From the NCBI GenBank assembly GCA_019096065.1, contig JAGUCH010000003.1, positions 4,216,001 to 4,280,000 on the forward strand: a DNA stretch of 64,000 nucleotides, written 5' to 3'. Shown here piece by piece: positions 34,985 through 47,146 of this stretch. A program made the position numbers and the translations under genes. The DNA comes from Paracyclopina nana. Lineage: Eukaryota; Arthropoda; Copepoda; Cyclopoida; Cyclopettidae. The stretch's first letter is position 1; each line of letters starts with the position of its first letter. The notes beneath the pieces were generated by a model that saw only the letters and a program-made list of their open reading frames with translations, was not told the origin of the DNA and did not search any database.

Positions 34985-36580
34985 ATGCTTAGCAGGCAAG
35001 TTCAAGGGGCCTCAGCGCTATGTCGAGTGATCAGCCGAGCCCCAATGCTGGGCATGGCTTCTTCCCAAGTGAATTTTGCGGCCAAAAAGTCCGTGTCAAC
35101 CTTGCACACTCAACCGGTAAGCGTCATTGATAATTTATGCCAAGCACCATTCGATAAGTCTATTTCCATTCTAAAGGTCAAGGTAAACTTGAAGAGCCTG
35201 GCTTCTTCTTCGATAAGGTTCATGTCGAGTGGGGATAGTCTGCCAGCTCATGAGCTGGTCAAGCTGCCTGCCTTATCTCCCACAATGGAGCAAGGCACAA
35301 TTGTGACTTGGGAAAAGAAGGTTGGCGATCAGTTGTCTGAGGGAGACTTGCTCTGTGAGATTGAAACCGACAAGGCTACCATGGGTTTTGAGACACCCGA
35401 AGAGGGCTATCTGGCCAAGGTTCTCATTCCCGCTGGAACTAAGGATATTCCAATTGGCAAGCCACTTTGCATCATTGTACAAAACGAGGAGGACATTGCC
35501 AAGTTTGCCAACTATGATCCTGTCAAAGATGGAGCTGTCGAACAGCCCTCCAAGCCGAAAGATGCTCCTCCAAAACCCAAAGTTGAGCAGCCAGCACCTG
35601 CTGTCACGCCCGTCGCCGCAGCACCTATTCCAAAAGCTGCCCCTCAAGTCAAGGCACCTGCCGGTGGAGCAAGAGCTTTTGCTAGTCCCGCGGCAAAGAG
35701 ACTTGCCGCTGAAAAGGGAATCGACTTGAGCCAAGTATCACAAGGCAGTGGCATGGATGGCATGATCACTGCCAAAGACGTGGAAAAGATGAAAGTGGCA
35801 TCTGCGCCTGCATCTCCAGTGACAGCAACAGCCACAAGCGTCGCTCCCCCCGCATCTAAATTTGGTGGAATGCCTTCGCCCATGGGATCAGGACACACTG
35901 ATGCAGAATTGACAAACATGAGGAAGACCATAGCGAAGAGGCTCCAATCCTCAAAAAATACCATTCCTCACTACTATCTTACTGTGGAGTGTGAAGTTGA
36001 TAACTTGCTAAGTTTGAGGGGAGAGCTCAACACCCAATACAAAGATGAGGGTGTCAAGTTAAGTGTCAATGACTTCATCATCAAGGCCACTGCTTTAGCG
36101 TCAAGGCAAGTCCCCGCCTGCAACTCTGCCTGGATGGACACCTTCATTCGCGAGCACCACTCATGCGACGTGTCAGTTGCTGTTGACACTGGGTCCGGTC
36201 TCATAACTCCCATTGTGACATCAGCGGACGCCAAGGGCTTGGCTGAAATCTCCTCCAATGTTCGTGAGTTGGCTGCGAAGGCAAAAGAAGGCAAATTGCA
36301 GCCGCAGGAGTTTATGGGCGGCACCATCACAGTCTCGAACTTGGGAATGTTTGGCATTGCCCACTTCACTGCCATCATCAATCCACCCCAGTCCTGCATC
36401 TTGGCGGTTGGTGGGCCAAGGAAAAAGGTCCTTCCCTCTGGTGAATCCGGCTACAAAACAGTGAACGTGATGAGTGTGACCCTGTCATGTGATCATCGGG
36501 TAGTAGATGGAGCAGTAGGAGCTCAATGGCTCAAGCACTTTAAGCGATACATCGAGAAACCGACATCAATGCTTCTGTAA
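34985..36580 (+). CDS. DLAT: Pyruvate dehydrogenase E2, dihydrolipoyl acetyltransferase
   Basis: Core enzyme of the mitochondrial pyruvate dehydrogenase complex; transfers the acetyl group from lipoamide to CoA. Read as one frame it has 531 residues. There is a basic mitochondrial presequence ([18 protein letters not shown]). One lipoyl domain follows at about residues 90-165 with the lipoylated Lys in [13 protein letters not shown]. Then a Pro/Ala-rich linker, the E1/E3-binding domain ([20 protein letters not shown]) and the catalytic domain ([20 protein letters not shown]) ending with the active-site motif [16 protein letters not shown]. Vertebrate E2 has two lipoyl domains; this has one. 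Bases 35117-35176 look like a 60-bp GT-AG intron without an in-frame stop. Splicing it out gives THTQPVKVNLKS-like sequence and a 511-residue protein. Confidence 0.95.
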   Translation: MLSRQVQGASALCRVISRAPMLGMASSQVNFAAKKSVSTLHTQPVSVIDNLCQAPFDKSISILKVKVNLKSLASSSIRFMSSGDSLPAHELVKLPALSPTMEQGTIVTWEKKVGDQLSEGDLLCEIETDKATMGFETPEEGYLAKVLIPAGTKDIPIGKPLCIIVQNEEDIAKFANYDPVKDGAVEQPSKPKDAPPKPKVEQPAPAVTPVAAAPIPKAAPQVKAPAGGARAFASPAAKRLAAEKGIDLSQVSQGSGMDGMITAKDVEKMKVASAPASPVTATATSVAPPASKFGGMPSPMGSGHTDAELTNMRKTIAKRLQSSKNTIPHYYLTVECEVDNLLSLRGELNTQYKDEGVKLSVNDFIIKATALASRQVPACNSAWMDTFIREHHSCDVSVAVDTGSGLITPIVTSADAKGLAEISSNVRELAAKAKEGKLQPQEFMGGTITVSNLGMFGIAHFTAIINPPQSCILAVGGPRKKVLPSGESGYKTVNVMSVTLSCDHRVVDGAVGAQWLKHFKRYIEKPTSMLL

Positions 36581-36679
36581 TTTATCATTCATGCTGTTAA
36601 CAATACACAGATCAGACCTCAACACTATTTTCAAGATTTCATAAATTCCTTAATATAGGGTTGACAACATTGAATCCGT

Positions 36680-37754
36680 TTATGATACCGCTACTCTATT
36701 CGCATTTGCTACATTCAATACCCGAAATTCTTCAATGAATTGCTTGTATATGTCTGGATTCTGGAGGTACACAATCATGGGAAGGGTGATGCAGAGGGCA
36801 ATCATTCCAACATAGACGGAGGCCATTTGAGCAAACAATTCCAAATCGCCTCGCTCGATAAAGAAAAATGGAACCAGCGTCAAACTTCCCACTGCTGCGT
36901 GCATAGCAACGGCTTTGCCGAACAATATTAGCTTGTTCTTAGACAAGTTGTTAAATTGATTAGTTCTTGATGTCGACCACAGTTGCGTTGGGTTTTTCTT
37001 TTGCATCAAGTAGATGTGACTCTCACATAGGACATGTGACAAAATTACGATGACAATGACGGTCTGGTAGAACCTAAATAAAAAATTGTTTTTTCTAAAT
37101 GTTGTATTGCTGCTCAATTTAGATTGCCTACTGAAATTTGATGCCTTGAACAGGCTTTCGCACGCCACTGAGCATGTATTCAAGCTCATTGCCATGAGTG
37201 TCCCCAAGATTTTGGCAAACGCCAAAAAAGACGCCAATGACCAGGTTCAGTCGACCCAGAAATTGACCAAAAAACAGGTCATTGATGGGTGGCAATTGCT
37301 TAGAAATGCAGATGCTAAAGTGTCGAAAGAACGATCGTTGAATAGAAGTGAAGGCAAAGAAAATGCTAAAGCTAGTCTTGCCAACAGTGAATGTTATCCA
37401 AACATAGGTAAAGTTTAAGGGGCCCATGATTGCCCTGAGGAACCATGGGAACCACAAAAAGCAGCTTGATATCATTACACTCTGAGCCAAGAGTGAAAGT
37501 AGCTGGTTGAGCAAGGTTCTCTTCATAGCATCTCCACCGTATTTCTCAAACCAAATTATGGGGGGAAATAAAGTGAAAGCACTGATTTGACAAATCAGTG
37601 CGGTTGTAGACAGGCCTGCATTATTTATGTGTTAGAAATGAGTTAAATAGTGTCATTTCTACATTACCAGCGAGGGTGAGTGGCTTTCCCTTGAAAAAGT
37701 CCTCAATGATGATGATGTCTGTATCATCTTTGAAGCTATCAAGAGTTGAATTGT
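36680..37754 (-). CDS. Multi-pass (7TM-like) membrane protein, 5' end missing
   Basis: Exons 37668-37754, 37132-37615 and 36680-37073 join in frame to about 320 residues. An extracellular-looking acidic stretch (DSFKDDTDIIIIEDFFKG) precedes about seven hydrophobic segments: STTALICQISAFTLFPPIIW, SLLAQSVMISSCFLWF, YVWITFTVGKTSFSIFFAF, NLVIGVFFGVCQNLG, YQTVIVIVILSHVLC, AVAMHAAVGSLTLVPFFF and MASVYVGMIALCITLPMIVY. Their number and spacing suggest a serpentine receptor, perhaps a lineage-specific chemoreceptor. I do not recognise the family. The frame enters at 37754 through a splice acceptor, so a first exon with the start is missing; none is evident before the divergent gene at 38382. Confidence 0.65.
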
Positions 37755-37808
37755 CTAGAATCAAAGTTAGATTATGCATAATTCAGTAGAGGATGTTGGT
37801 CTCTTGAT

Positions 37809-37933
37809 AAACTAGAGCAGACTACAAAAAATAATTTTTTAGGAGTGTGTCGTCTAATTGAACAGAAAGGTTTAAACTAGAGCAGACTACAAAAAATAAT
37901 TTTTTAGGAGTATGTCGTCTTTTGAACAGAAAG
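37809..37933. repeat. Tandem duplication, 65-bp period
   Basis: Two copies of a 60-65-bp unit starting AAACTAGAGCAGACTAC and ending GAACAGAAAG, at 37809-37869 and 37874-37933. They differ at only a few positions, so the duplication is recent. It lies upstream of the 7TM-like gene, in a position where its missing first exon or promoter might be. Confidence 0.9.
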
Positions 37934-38381
37934 ATTAGCAATATGGCTTTTAGGGTAACATAGTAATTAAAATGTCTGTCCTTGCTAAAGTGGCTCTTAA
38001 GGCATGCAACCAAACACTTCAAAGACAGATATGTGAAGTTAATTTTTAAAAACGAATGCTTAACAACCTTAATAACAAAAAACCGCTCAAACATGAAAAA
38101 TGAAATCACAATCATAATGAGCATAATTAGACTACAAAATAATCAGACAAGATTATTTAAAAGAAGCTAGAATAACATTAACATGAGGGCTAAACTTAAA
38201 CTATCATTAAAGAAATTGCGCCCATATTTTGCTGCTAAAATAGTGTTACTACTATGAGCCCGTTTCGAACGTTTTTCTCATTTCACTCAAATGCATGAAA
38301 TAATAATTAGGGCTGAATTTGTATTTGCTCAAGAAAATCTATGCAGTTTTCAGCAGCAAGTAGAATAGCCACTTGCAAGCG

Positions 38382-39891
38382 ATGAAGGAACTATATCTAC
38401 TCTTGATTTTATCAGTCTTCACTATCAGAGGTTGCCCTTCACTAACTATTGGGAATTTTCAAAAGATATTGGTGAAGAATTCTATTTTAGCTCAGCAAAC
38501 ATTTCCCACTGTCATTCGCAATGTCCTGCCAGAATACAAGGGGTAATTTCAGTACTGCCAAAAAATAGCGTAAATATTACATCTAGACATATCTAGGCTT
38601 GATATGTGCTCGCACATGTTCACAAAGTGCAAAAGCACAATTTTTTCAAACTGGATTGGCTTTTTCTTGGATGACAACTACGCCTGCAATATCTTGACAA
38701 AACTGCCCCTGATCGATGACAGCCAGCCATTTAAATGGGGAGTCCCTGTGTACCTAGACATTGAACAAATGGATAAGTACAGGTTATCCAATCCTGTGGC
38801 AAAACTAGAATTTTTAAATGTGGAGACCCCAAACTCGGGTGTCCTTTATTATGAGCTAGTGCTCATTTCTCCTGATGCATACATTGGAGCTCCTATTGAG
38901 AGTCCTCATTTTACGACAACTCCAGTTACAAACCTTGATGGATACCGCGAAGGAGAATTTGGATTTGCCACAATCGTAAATGGGGAAGCTCACTTTTGCT
39001 TTTTCCCGTCCCAAATGTGCTATCACAAACCTCTTGGATCTCATGCAGATCAGTTTCGAGCGCTACCAATTTCAGGCCCAGCTTTAACAGCGGACTGTGC
39101 AACTACTTATATAAAGTGAGTGGTAAATGAAAAAAAAAATCTCTAATTGTGAGTTCTGCAGAAATGGAGAAGTCTGGTTTACTGGAGCGAAAACTGGGCT
39201 TGTGAAATTCAAAAACGGCCAATTCACCGTTTCATCCATTTTGAAGGTTGAAAGAAGCGGTCATGCTGGAATTATGCACGAGAAAAGTGGACAGTTTTAT
39301 TTGGTTGGAGGCCAATATGAGAATGGGTAAAGGCTAATTTTGAAATAACATTTTTTAACATTCGTAAAAACTTTTCAGCAGGGATTTTCCATTGACCACC
39401 GCAATTTTGGACATCAACACATCCAATGTGAGTTTTATAGAAGATACCCTCACAATAGGCATGACAGGTACTGTACCACAAAATGTCAAGCTTATGTTGC
39501 ATGGCATAGTCAAAAGATTTTTATGCTTCAAGATATTGGTGGGGGAGTGTGGACAAATTCTGAAAATGAGGAATTGCTCATCATTTTTGGCGGAACTTGG
39601 GCCAATGGAACGTTCAACAATGATACATATGTTTTCGACGCATCAGTCCAAGAATGGACAATTGAGCCAAGTCTGAGCTACATCAATTTGATTGATAGTA
39701 ATTTTGGACTGTTTCACCCCACAGTACAAATGCTCAGTGGATCAATTTATGTTGTTGCAACTTACAATGCCAACAGCTACATTCTTATGGCTCTTGAAAA
39801 GTTTGCCACGAAATGGGCAAGATTGCAAATCATCAGCAAAATACCCGGAAACAGCACAAAGCCTTTACTGGTTTATCCAAAACAGAATTAG
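38382..39891 (+). CDS. Secreted kelch-like protein with PAN-like Cys region, apparent frameshift
   Basis: Exons 38382-38542, 38597-39115, 39162-39326 and 39379-39891. A signal peptide (MKELYLLLILSVFTIRGC) is followed by a region with Cys spacing like a PAN/apple module (LDMCSHMFTKCKS, DDNYACNIL). Then come beta-propeller-like segments, GEVWFTGAKTGLVKF, GQFYLVGGQYENG and ELLIIFGGTWANGTFNNDTY, the last with kelch-type GG and Tyr spacing. The first three exons join in frame. In exon 4 the frame entering from exon 3 (FPLTTAILDINTSNVSF) is open to about 39676, but the kelch-like frame that carries on to the stop at 39891 is another one, so a one-base shift is needed near 39458-39462. It is a decaying gene, a sequence error, or a missed splice. 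Ligand unknown. Confidence 0.6.
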
Positions 39892-41165
39892 ATGCAAGTG
39901 TGCTAAATTCACTACATAAGCCGTACATGACTTTGCTCTTATTTCCTAATAAAAAAGGTTGCCAAAAAGATGTTCATGCGATCTTTCTTTTCAGCTTAGA
40001 ACGGGAAAAAAATTGCGCTTCATCTTCTGCGCAATAAATGCAAAAGTAGCAAGGAAGTGTAGCCTTTACGCACACAGTTCGTGAGCTAATTTTACGCGTG
40101 CAAATTTTGACATTTTGAACCCATTCAATGCTGTATGCACACTGGGACTTTTTCTAGATAAAAAATCGTGCAAGACTGGAATAACCCGTCATCATTAAAG
40201 AGATTCATTACAACAAAATCAAGCAAAATTGACATTAATTCATGATTACAGATGAAATGCGCCAATCCATAATTGCGATATGCTGCCAAATTGCAGCTCG
40301 TGTCTTTGTGTGCATGTGTAAAAATGCTTATGGAGTCAATGTCAAATTTTTGTGCTTGTAGTGAGGAATTTGAGTAAGGTTAAGTTCAGTTCAATTTTGG
40401 CCTTGAAGCGTGAAGGCTGCTGCTGCTGCTGCTACAGTACATAGCTCGTAAATCAATTTTCGTTCAACTAGGTAAGATATGGGGAGAGTCTTTCAATCTC
40501 AATTGTTTCTTCACATTAGTTGGCAAAATAGCATTTAATAGTATTTTCACACTGAGTGACAAGTAAAGATCAGATGATCGGAAAATGAAATCAAGGAGAA
40601 ACTTGTTTCGTCAGAGCCAAAAAAATACATAGCTCATGAGTCATCCAATCTGTTTACCCTAATAGAAAGCCAATAGTCATCAAATATGTGCACTGGAGCA
40701 TACTTTTTCCCTAATTAACTTGAAAGGCTGAAATAAATGAAGGAATCACTCTAGCATTGGATAGTATGTAAGAATACAAGCATGCTGTGTAGCGCAGAGC
40801 AGCTTTCCTATTTTCGCTGCTGCGAGCTTTGTTCTTTTTCATGAATTGATTTCGGAAGATGCCCAGACTTTTTTCAAGCCTGAATTTGCTGTAGCAGAAC
40901 TACAGAGGGCTCAAAAAATTATGTTAGGAGTTGTAGCTTCGTTGCCTCCTTGAAGAGCTTCCTGATATAATTCTTTTCCAGAAAACTGCATCATTGAAGC
41001 AAGGATATAAGTCAGCGTTTCTGAGCACTCTGTACATTGCCTTCGCCAGCTAGAGTGTCCGTTCAAAGTCCGAGCTTTCAAACGTTGCTTTGAAAGCCTC
41101 GGGGGGAAGCGCAGTGTGTGTGCATGTTCATTTATCTCTCAGCAGTCATCACTTAGTTGTTGATC
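39892..41165. other. Intergenic region upstream of the paxillin-like gene
   Basis: About 1.27 kb, with a short CTG run near 40420 and no supported coding frame. It should contain the paxillin-like gene promoter and 5' UTR. The sequence CATCACTTAG at about 41145-41154 could be an acceptor for a leader intron 11 nt before the start codon. Confidence 0.45.
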
Positions 41166-42362
41166 ATGGCGGCCACGGCCTCCACAGCAATCAACGAGCT
41201 GGATGTGATGCTCAGTGACCTTAGCAAAGGCCAGTACAACGACTACAGTGCCTACAGTGATTTCGGCTCCTTTGACAATGGCCAAGCACCTGCAAGGCCC
41301 CCTCCGCCCAAAAATGTCACCTATAGGAAAACTACCACATCCGAGTCGTCTAATAGTCTCAAGGTACCGAGGAGGCCACCACCTCCTCCAAAGCTCCAAC
41401 ATGTCCTCAAAGAAAAGAATCATGATTTAGTAAAAGCCACTCCAAGGTAGGCCAAAATTGCATTCAATCAATGCTATCATAATTGGTAATTGACTTTTCA
41501 GGGATGAAGACCTCCTGGATGTGCCCGATTTTAGTGACTATGACTATGGGTATGACTACGGGCCGTTAAGCAACTACAGCAGCCTTCCTGCTACCAAGGA
41601 GCCTGAAGTTGAAATCCAGCTCGATTTTGTTGAAATCGATGAGGTGGACACAGGTGAGGCTCCTCGTGGTGACAAGTCCATGGTGATCAAAACGGACTAT
41701 GGAGAGCTCAAGTCAAAGTATCATTACTTGGGATTTGGCTTGTGGGAAAATACCGAGCCCTCGGAGCCACCTCCACCCCCCAAAAAGCCCAGCCCACCTC
41801 CACCTCCTCCCAAGGCGGAACCGATTTGGTATAACTGCACAGTAGCCGTGGAAGTCCACAAGACTAGTAAAGAGTTGGATGATCTTGTCCAAGGACTGGA
41901 TGGATATGCAAGGTAAACTTAATCAAGTTTGCCTTTTCCTCTTGCCATTAATAAAGTTGCTTTAAAAAAACGTGCAGAATGCCGGAAAGAGTAATTGAGG
42001 TGGGCAATGCTGGAGCAGGCATTCCGGGATGCCTAGGAATGCTGGAGGAGCCATTCGAAAAGGAGGACATGTCTGAAATGTTTCGCAGGGCCTTTCTGGA
42101 GAAAATGGCCTTGGGAGAGAGGCCGGATCGGCCAGAGTACAAGTGCTATGTGTGCACCAAAATCATCAAGGGCCGAGTGATCACAGCAATGACCAAGAAA
42201 TTCCACCCCGAATGCTTTGTTTGCACATACTGCCGTAAAGAGTTCAAAGACAGAAGTTTCAAGACAAATCCGGTGGACAATCAGCCCTACTGCAAAAGCT
42301 GCTTTGAGAAGCTTCTTGGCCATTTTGGAACTGCCCATGGGCTCTCAGCCATGGGTCACTAA
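41166..42362 (+). CDS. Paxillin/leupaxin-like protein with a single LIM domain
   Basis: Exons 41166-41446, 41502-41912 and 41978-42362 join in frame to 358 residues. An N-terminal LD-type motif (ELDVMLSDLSKG) and a second one (ELDDLVQGLDGY, about residue 220) match paxillin-family LD motifs that bind FAK, vinculin or GIT. Proline-rich runs (PPPPP) and a Tyr/Asp-rich segment lie between. One LIM zinc finger follows near the C terminus: CYVCTKII...HPECFVCTYCRKEF...YCKSC, with all eight ligand positions visible. Paxillin and leupaxin have four LIM domains, so this is a reduced or divergent relative, possibly at focal adhesions or muscle attachment. The frame ends cleanly after the LIM domain, so it is not an obvious truncation. 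Confidence 0.85.
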
Positions 42363-42457
42363 AACACTAAGCAATGCTAATAATAAAAATACAGTATTAC
42401 ATACTTGGACTTTCAAGTTAAACAGTATATGGGTGCATTTAGGCCATCTGATTTTCA

Positions 42458-45400
42458 TCACAGGTCAGTTGATATGTAAGCAGGGTCTTCGTCAATCACA
42501 GGCTCTTCAATCAAATTGCTCCGGTGCACTTTCAATTTGTCGCCATGAAAGCATCGGATTGCTAACAGTCTATCACTAGCAGGTGCAAACGTTGATTGTA
42601 AGGCCAACGTTGTAAGGTAAAACGACACAGCCAAGTCAAGTTCATTCTAAATGTTGGATGAGTTGTGAAAAAATCCCACAAATAGTATACAAATATTTTT
42701 TTTTACCTTTGCGACGTAGATATTTGCCATGGTGAAGTGTGTCACCACGAACTTGGGTGAGATTTCCAGGGCCATATTTGTGACAATTATGGCATCATTG
42801 TAGAGGCCAGCTCTGTGAAGAATATTGGCGAGCGAGACTAGAGGTATATCTTTCATCGATCTTGGAGCGTAGTAGAGAGCATGTCTGAGGCACTGGACAG
42901 CTTCCGTGGCCTGGCCTTTCACCCTCCAATAAAGAGCCGCAGCTGTGCTCAGCACCCAACTGGTGGAGTTGCGTTCAAGCTCCATGCTGATTCGGCCAGC
43001 CATTTCTTCAACACTTTGTTTCTCACCAGTCAGCCCCTGAAACGCTTCCTTCAGGCCAGCCTCTGGAGCCACATGAAGGTACTTTCTCTGCCTCACTCCC
43101 ACCAGGTGGTCGAAGCTTAGCAATGAGGCGGGGACTTCAGGACAATAGGGCTTAGTCTTCCGAAACTCATTTGGAATAGGCTCAAGATAGTCACCAAGGT
43201 ATTCTCTGATGTCGATATTCTTTGCAGATACAGACAGCCAAGTGGATGAGAAGGTGTCCCAATTGATGTCGGCAGCATTTTCGCAATCTGCTGTTGTGGG
43301 TTGAGGTGTGGCCAGCTTCTCTCTCACTTTGATCATGACATCAGGTACAGGATCATCCACAAGATGGATTGGTCCAATGAAACCAACCTCTTTCTTTTGA
43401 GCATCTTCTTGAACAATAGATAGCAATTCCAGGTCATGAGAATCTTCCTCCTCCTCACTACTTTGATTTTCATCTTCATAATCGACGCTAGTTTCAACTA
43501 TGGTACCAATTTCCACAGCTCCCAAAGGCAGGACTTTTTTCACTTGAGTTTTGTCCAGCAAAACAGTCGATTCTCCTTCTTTAGGAAGGATATTAGCTGG
43601 GATCTCGGTTGTTTTTTTGCTATTCTTCTTCTTGCTCCGCTTCTTTTTGGCACTATCTTTGTCGCTACCTGATGAGCTCTTGACTTCTTCAGGCATCATA
43701 TATTCCAAAGCTAAGTACTCTTCAACTGTAACACGTCTACAGTGGCCAGCCTTGCAATACGTCATTGTATCCCCACTTGTCAGCGATTTGTCATGGCACT
43801 CTTCAACGGATTGACACGACAGGTCCGAGACCTTCTTAAAAGACATAAAGAGTTTGAAAAATACTGCATTTTTTGTCATAGCAGCAAAAGCAGACTTCTT
43901 ACCTTTTCATTGCCTTGAAACTTGGCCTGACAAGACGGAGCAAGCATGTATTGAAGAGCAGGAGTGAAATGAGGACGCATCAGTAATGATTGCCTGTAGT
44001 GATGCAAAGCTCCAGTGATGTTGTTGCCTTTCGCAGAGAGCAAATTGGCCATAAAAAAGTTGGAATCCGGATCCTGGCTATTCAAGGAAATAGATTCCTT
44101 CATCACAGTCAAAGCCTCCTCTAAGGCTCCGGTCTTATACAAAAGACCAGCCAAATTGGTGAGAATTATGTACTCGTATTTCCTGGGCACTGAGGAGAGA
44201 GCCCAACGGTAGCAATGTATTGCATTTTGGGGATGGCCAAAGATTCTCCAATATGTTCCAGCCAACAGATTGACTACCCATTTCGGAGTTACTTGCTGCA
44301 CAAAGAATATACAGTCTGACCGTTCAAAATTGGACGGTACGGGAATCTAAACTTTTTGTCACATATTCAATAAATACAGGACTTTTAAATGGTATCGTTG
44401 GAAAGATTGAGCCTTTTTCCATCTTTTTTGTAAAAGTAGAAAATATCAATTGAAAGAGGAATAAACCCGGAAAATTCAATTTTCCCAAGGCAAACCAGGA
44501 AATTGTGACAAAAAAACTGATGCATCATTTATTTTTGCTGTCACGCGAAATTCTCAATAATATTTTTCATTTTGTCAGAAAACAAAAAGATGTCCAAAGG
44601 TTCAAGCTTTCCAACGATACCCATTAAGCCTCAAAATTCATGAATTCATAACACATACTTTTGATTCCCGCACCGTCCAATTTTGAACGGTCAGACGGTA
44701 TTTTGCTAAATGTTCAACTTGAAGAAAATTAAGCCTACCATATTCATGGCAGTATTCACTCTTGCTCCCCATTCGTGAAAATTCTCCTCTGCTGAATGCT
44801 GGTAGTAAGAAGCTTCTATCTCTCTCTCTGGGGTCCTTGAGGTAATGTGTGTCCATCTCTGCAAGGTAGGCAACTTGTCTTGCTTGGTTTTACCTGGATA
44901 AGCCTTACATGTGGGTGGCATCCAAGGCAGAGGAGCTGGGAACTCCAAAGGAATTTTGATTGAGTCAGACATCAGCTTGGCAACGCTATATAATCCAATG
45001 TTAGCTTCATAAACCTATGTAAAAATACAGCTAGCTTATTTACTTGAATCCTGCATTTTCTGGGGACAAAAACACAGTTGGATAGTCATTCCATTTGGGA
45101 GCCTTGGAGGCTTTGATGGCACAATCCTCAGCTGATGGCCAAGATGAATCTTTCAGTGGGTGATCGTCATTCAGTGCAGGCCATTTGTCATATTTGCCAG
45201 GCAATGAGGGTTCCTTATTAGGCAAGTCAACTTTGGCTGGAGACTCTACTTTCAGTTCTATCTTCTTCAGTAGGTCCTCCACATCAGTTTTCTTTCCCTG
45301 GCCATCAAGGGACCATAGGTCATTATGAATATCCTTGTTTTTGTGCATACTACATGTCATCACTGTTGATCCAGCATGACTAAAAAAAATCATCATTGTG

Positions 45401-47146
45401 AGGCATCCTTTAAAGCAATTTTACACAATTATTATACTTGTGTTGAATACAATTTTGCCCATGGCCATTTTTGCTCAGTTTTATTTTGAACTCTTCATAC
45501 TCCATCCTAGAAGTCATCCTCACTTCTAACGATGCCTGTTCAGCAAGGATTTTGTTCAAGAGGGAGCTCCACTCTTCATGCTGTTTTTTGTAAGCTCTTA
45601 GCTCATCTAAAGTAGCTTCTAATTGCCTATGCTGCTCCTCTAAAGCCTAGAAGAAAGATATGCATCAAGAGCTTAGAACAGCTAAGATTTTCCTTACTTG
45701 TTCTAGTTTAGCATGGCAGAGCACGGCGTGCTTTCTATCCTTTGCTGCATCAAACTGAGGCTGGACTCGCAAAGCATCAGTGTAACTCTTGGCAGACTGG
45801 TTAAACTGCATCAGAGTGGCATGAACATTGCCCATGGTAAAGAGAATGGCAGGATTGTCCGCCGAGTACTTGGATGCTAATTCCAGAGTGGCCAAGGCAT
45901 CTTGGCTGTTGTGGCTCCTAAATTGGAAAGCAAGATTGCATTGAAATCTCTCGTTTTTAGAGCAATGCGCGCTTGAGGTTTACAAGCAAACTACTTGCAA
46001 AAGCTAGTTATAGCCGTAATTTTTCTACTATGAGGCAATTTATATTGATTACCTATGAAAAACATTGGCCAAGCTCAACAGTCCCAGATGCTTGTATTGT
46101 ATGGGAGCAGAATAGACGGCCTTCCTTAAGCACACTATTGCTTCTGAGGCATCTCCGACGATTCTCCAATAATTTGAGGCTAGGAATGGCCCAACCCAAT
46201 TATTCTTTGGAGCACTTTTGAACGATTCAGCCACCAAATGGCCATATTGCTTCAAATGATATCTCCTCTTCTCCAAGACGTTGAAAGTAAGTGCAGTTTC
46301 TGGGGACATTTTCAATACTTTCCTCCTCTCCGTGGACTAAAAGGGAAGAAAATAAGCATTTACTTATAGAGATATTAGCGTTTTTCGAATATTTTACTGA
46401 AAGCTCATCGATGACATCCAATTCAAAGAATTGAGGCTGGACTGAATCACAAAAGGGCTGATCATAGGAATTCAAGTTTTGATATTCATCATGGATGATT
46501 TGAGAGACTTCAGGTACCACAGTGGGGTCAGGATGGATGAGAGTGCTGACAAAAAGGTCGAAAGCGGTAAGAGGTTGTCCAGCCTGCTGGCAGTCTTCGT
46601 CATTGTTATAGAAATTTGTCTCCAGATCTGACAAATGTGGCTGCGACACCGACTCTAATCTGCTTGTGTCAGCAAGAAATTGCTTGAGTATCTCCAACTG
46701 CTCCACTCGTTTTTCTTGTTCCAAAAAGGCCACAAGATCATAGGGTCTTTTCATGTGGAATATCGAGTTCACCTGCAAAGTAATTAAATAACAAATAACT
46801 AGTTATGGTACTTCATTCACAAAAAAACTTTCCATTTAAAACAAGAAGGACATCCAGTCATGAAACCTGTGCAAGTATTTTCCTTTTCAATGATGTGCAA
46901 ATATCATTCAAGGTGAAACCAGAGAAATTTCACCTTGAAATCAATCCCAACTTTGCGAAAAAATGGAACAAATAGCCAAATTGGAAATGAATTCTCAAAA
47001 TGTTTTTTTTAGAACTTGTTAAAATAAAATTGAAATTCAGAAAAAATCACCTGAGACTGAATTTTTCCCTCTGGAGTGACAACCCAGTGGGTGGACCCTA
47101 AGGCCTTCGAGGCCATAAAGGCCAAGCAGAAAAGGGTGAACCACAT
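42458..47146 (-). CDS. TTC17: Tetratricopeptide repeat protein 17
   Basis: Ten exons: 47051-47146, 46398-46772, 46053-46336, 45698-45917, 45438-45646, 45044-45379, 44739-44985, 43903-44295, 42707-43831 and 42458-42646. They join in frame to 1157 residues (about 1141 in human). The N terminus is a signal-like hydrophobic segment, then THWVVTPEGKIQSQ as in the family. TPR blocks are visible: FLASNYWRIVGDASEAIVCL, AILFTMGNVHATL, WVVNLLAGTYWRIFGHPQNA and WVLSTAAALYWRVKGQATEA, with the family motif SVSAKNIDIREYLGDYLEP before the last block. In human cells TTC17 promotes actin polymerisation and ciliogenesis, and it has been linked to secretory-pathway functions. A Tc1/mariner-like MITE lies in the intron between exons 7 and 8. 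Convergent with the paxillin-like gene, 95 bp apart. Confidence 0.93.
44312..44698. mobile_element. Tc1/mariner-like MITE in a TTC17 intron
   Basis: A 387-bp element with 34-bp inverted repeats beginning CAGTCTGACCGTTCAAAATT and continuing GGACGGTGCGGGAATC, with few mismatches between arms. It is flanked by TA at 44310-44311 and 44699-44700. The TA duplication and CAGT start fit Tc1/mariner. It fills most of the 443-bp intron at 44296-44738. No transposase frame. Confidence 0.85.

Noticed and set aside
39410-39470. 31- or 42-nt intron to repair the frame of the kelch-like gene
   Set aside because: GT-AG pairs exist but are shorter than other introns here and their phases do not join the two frames.
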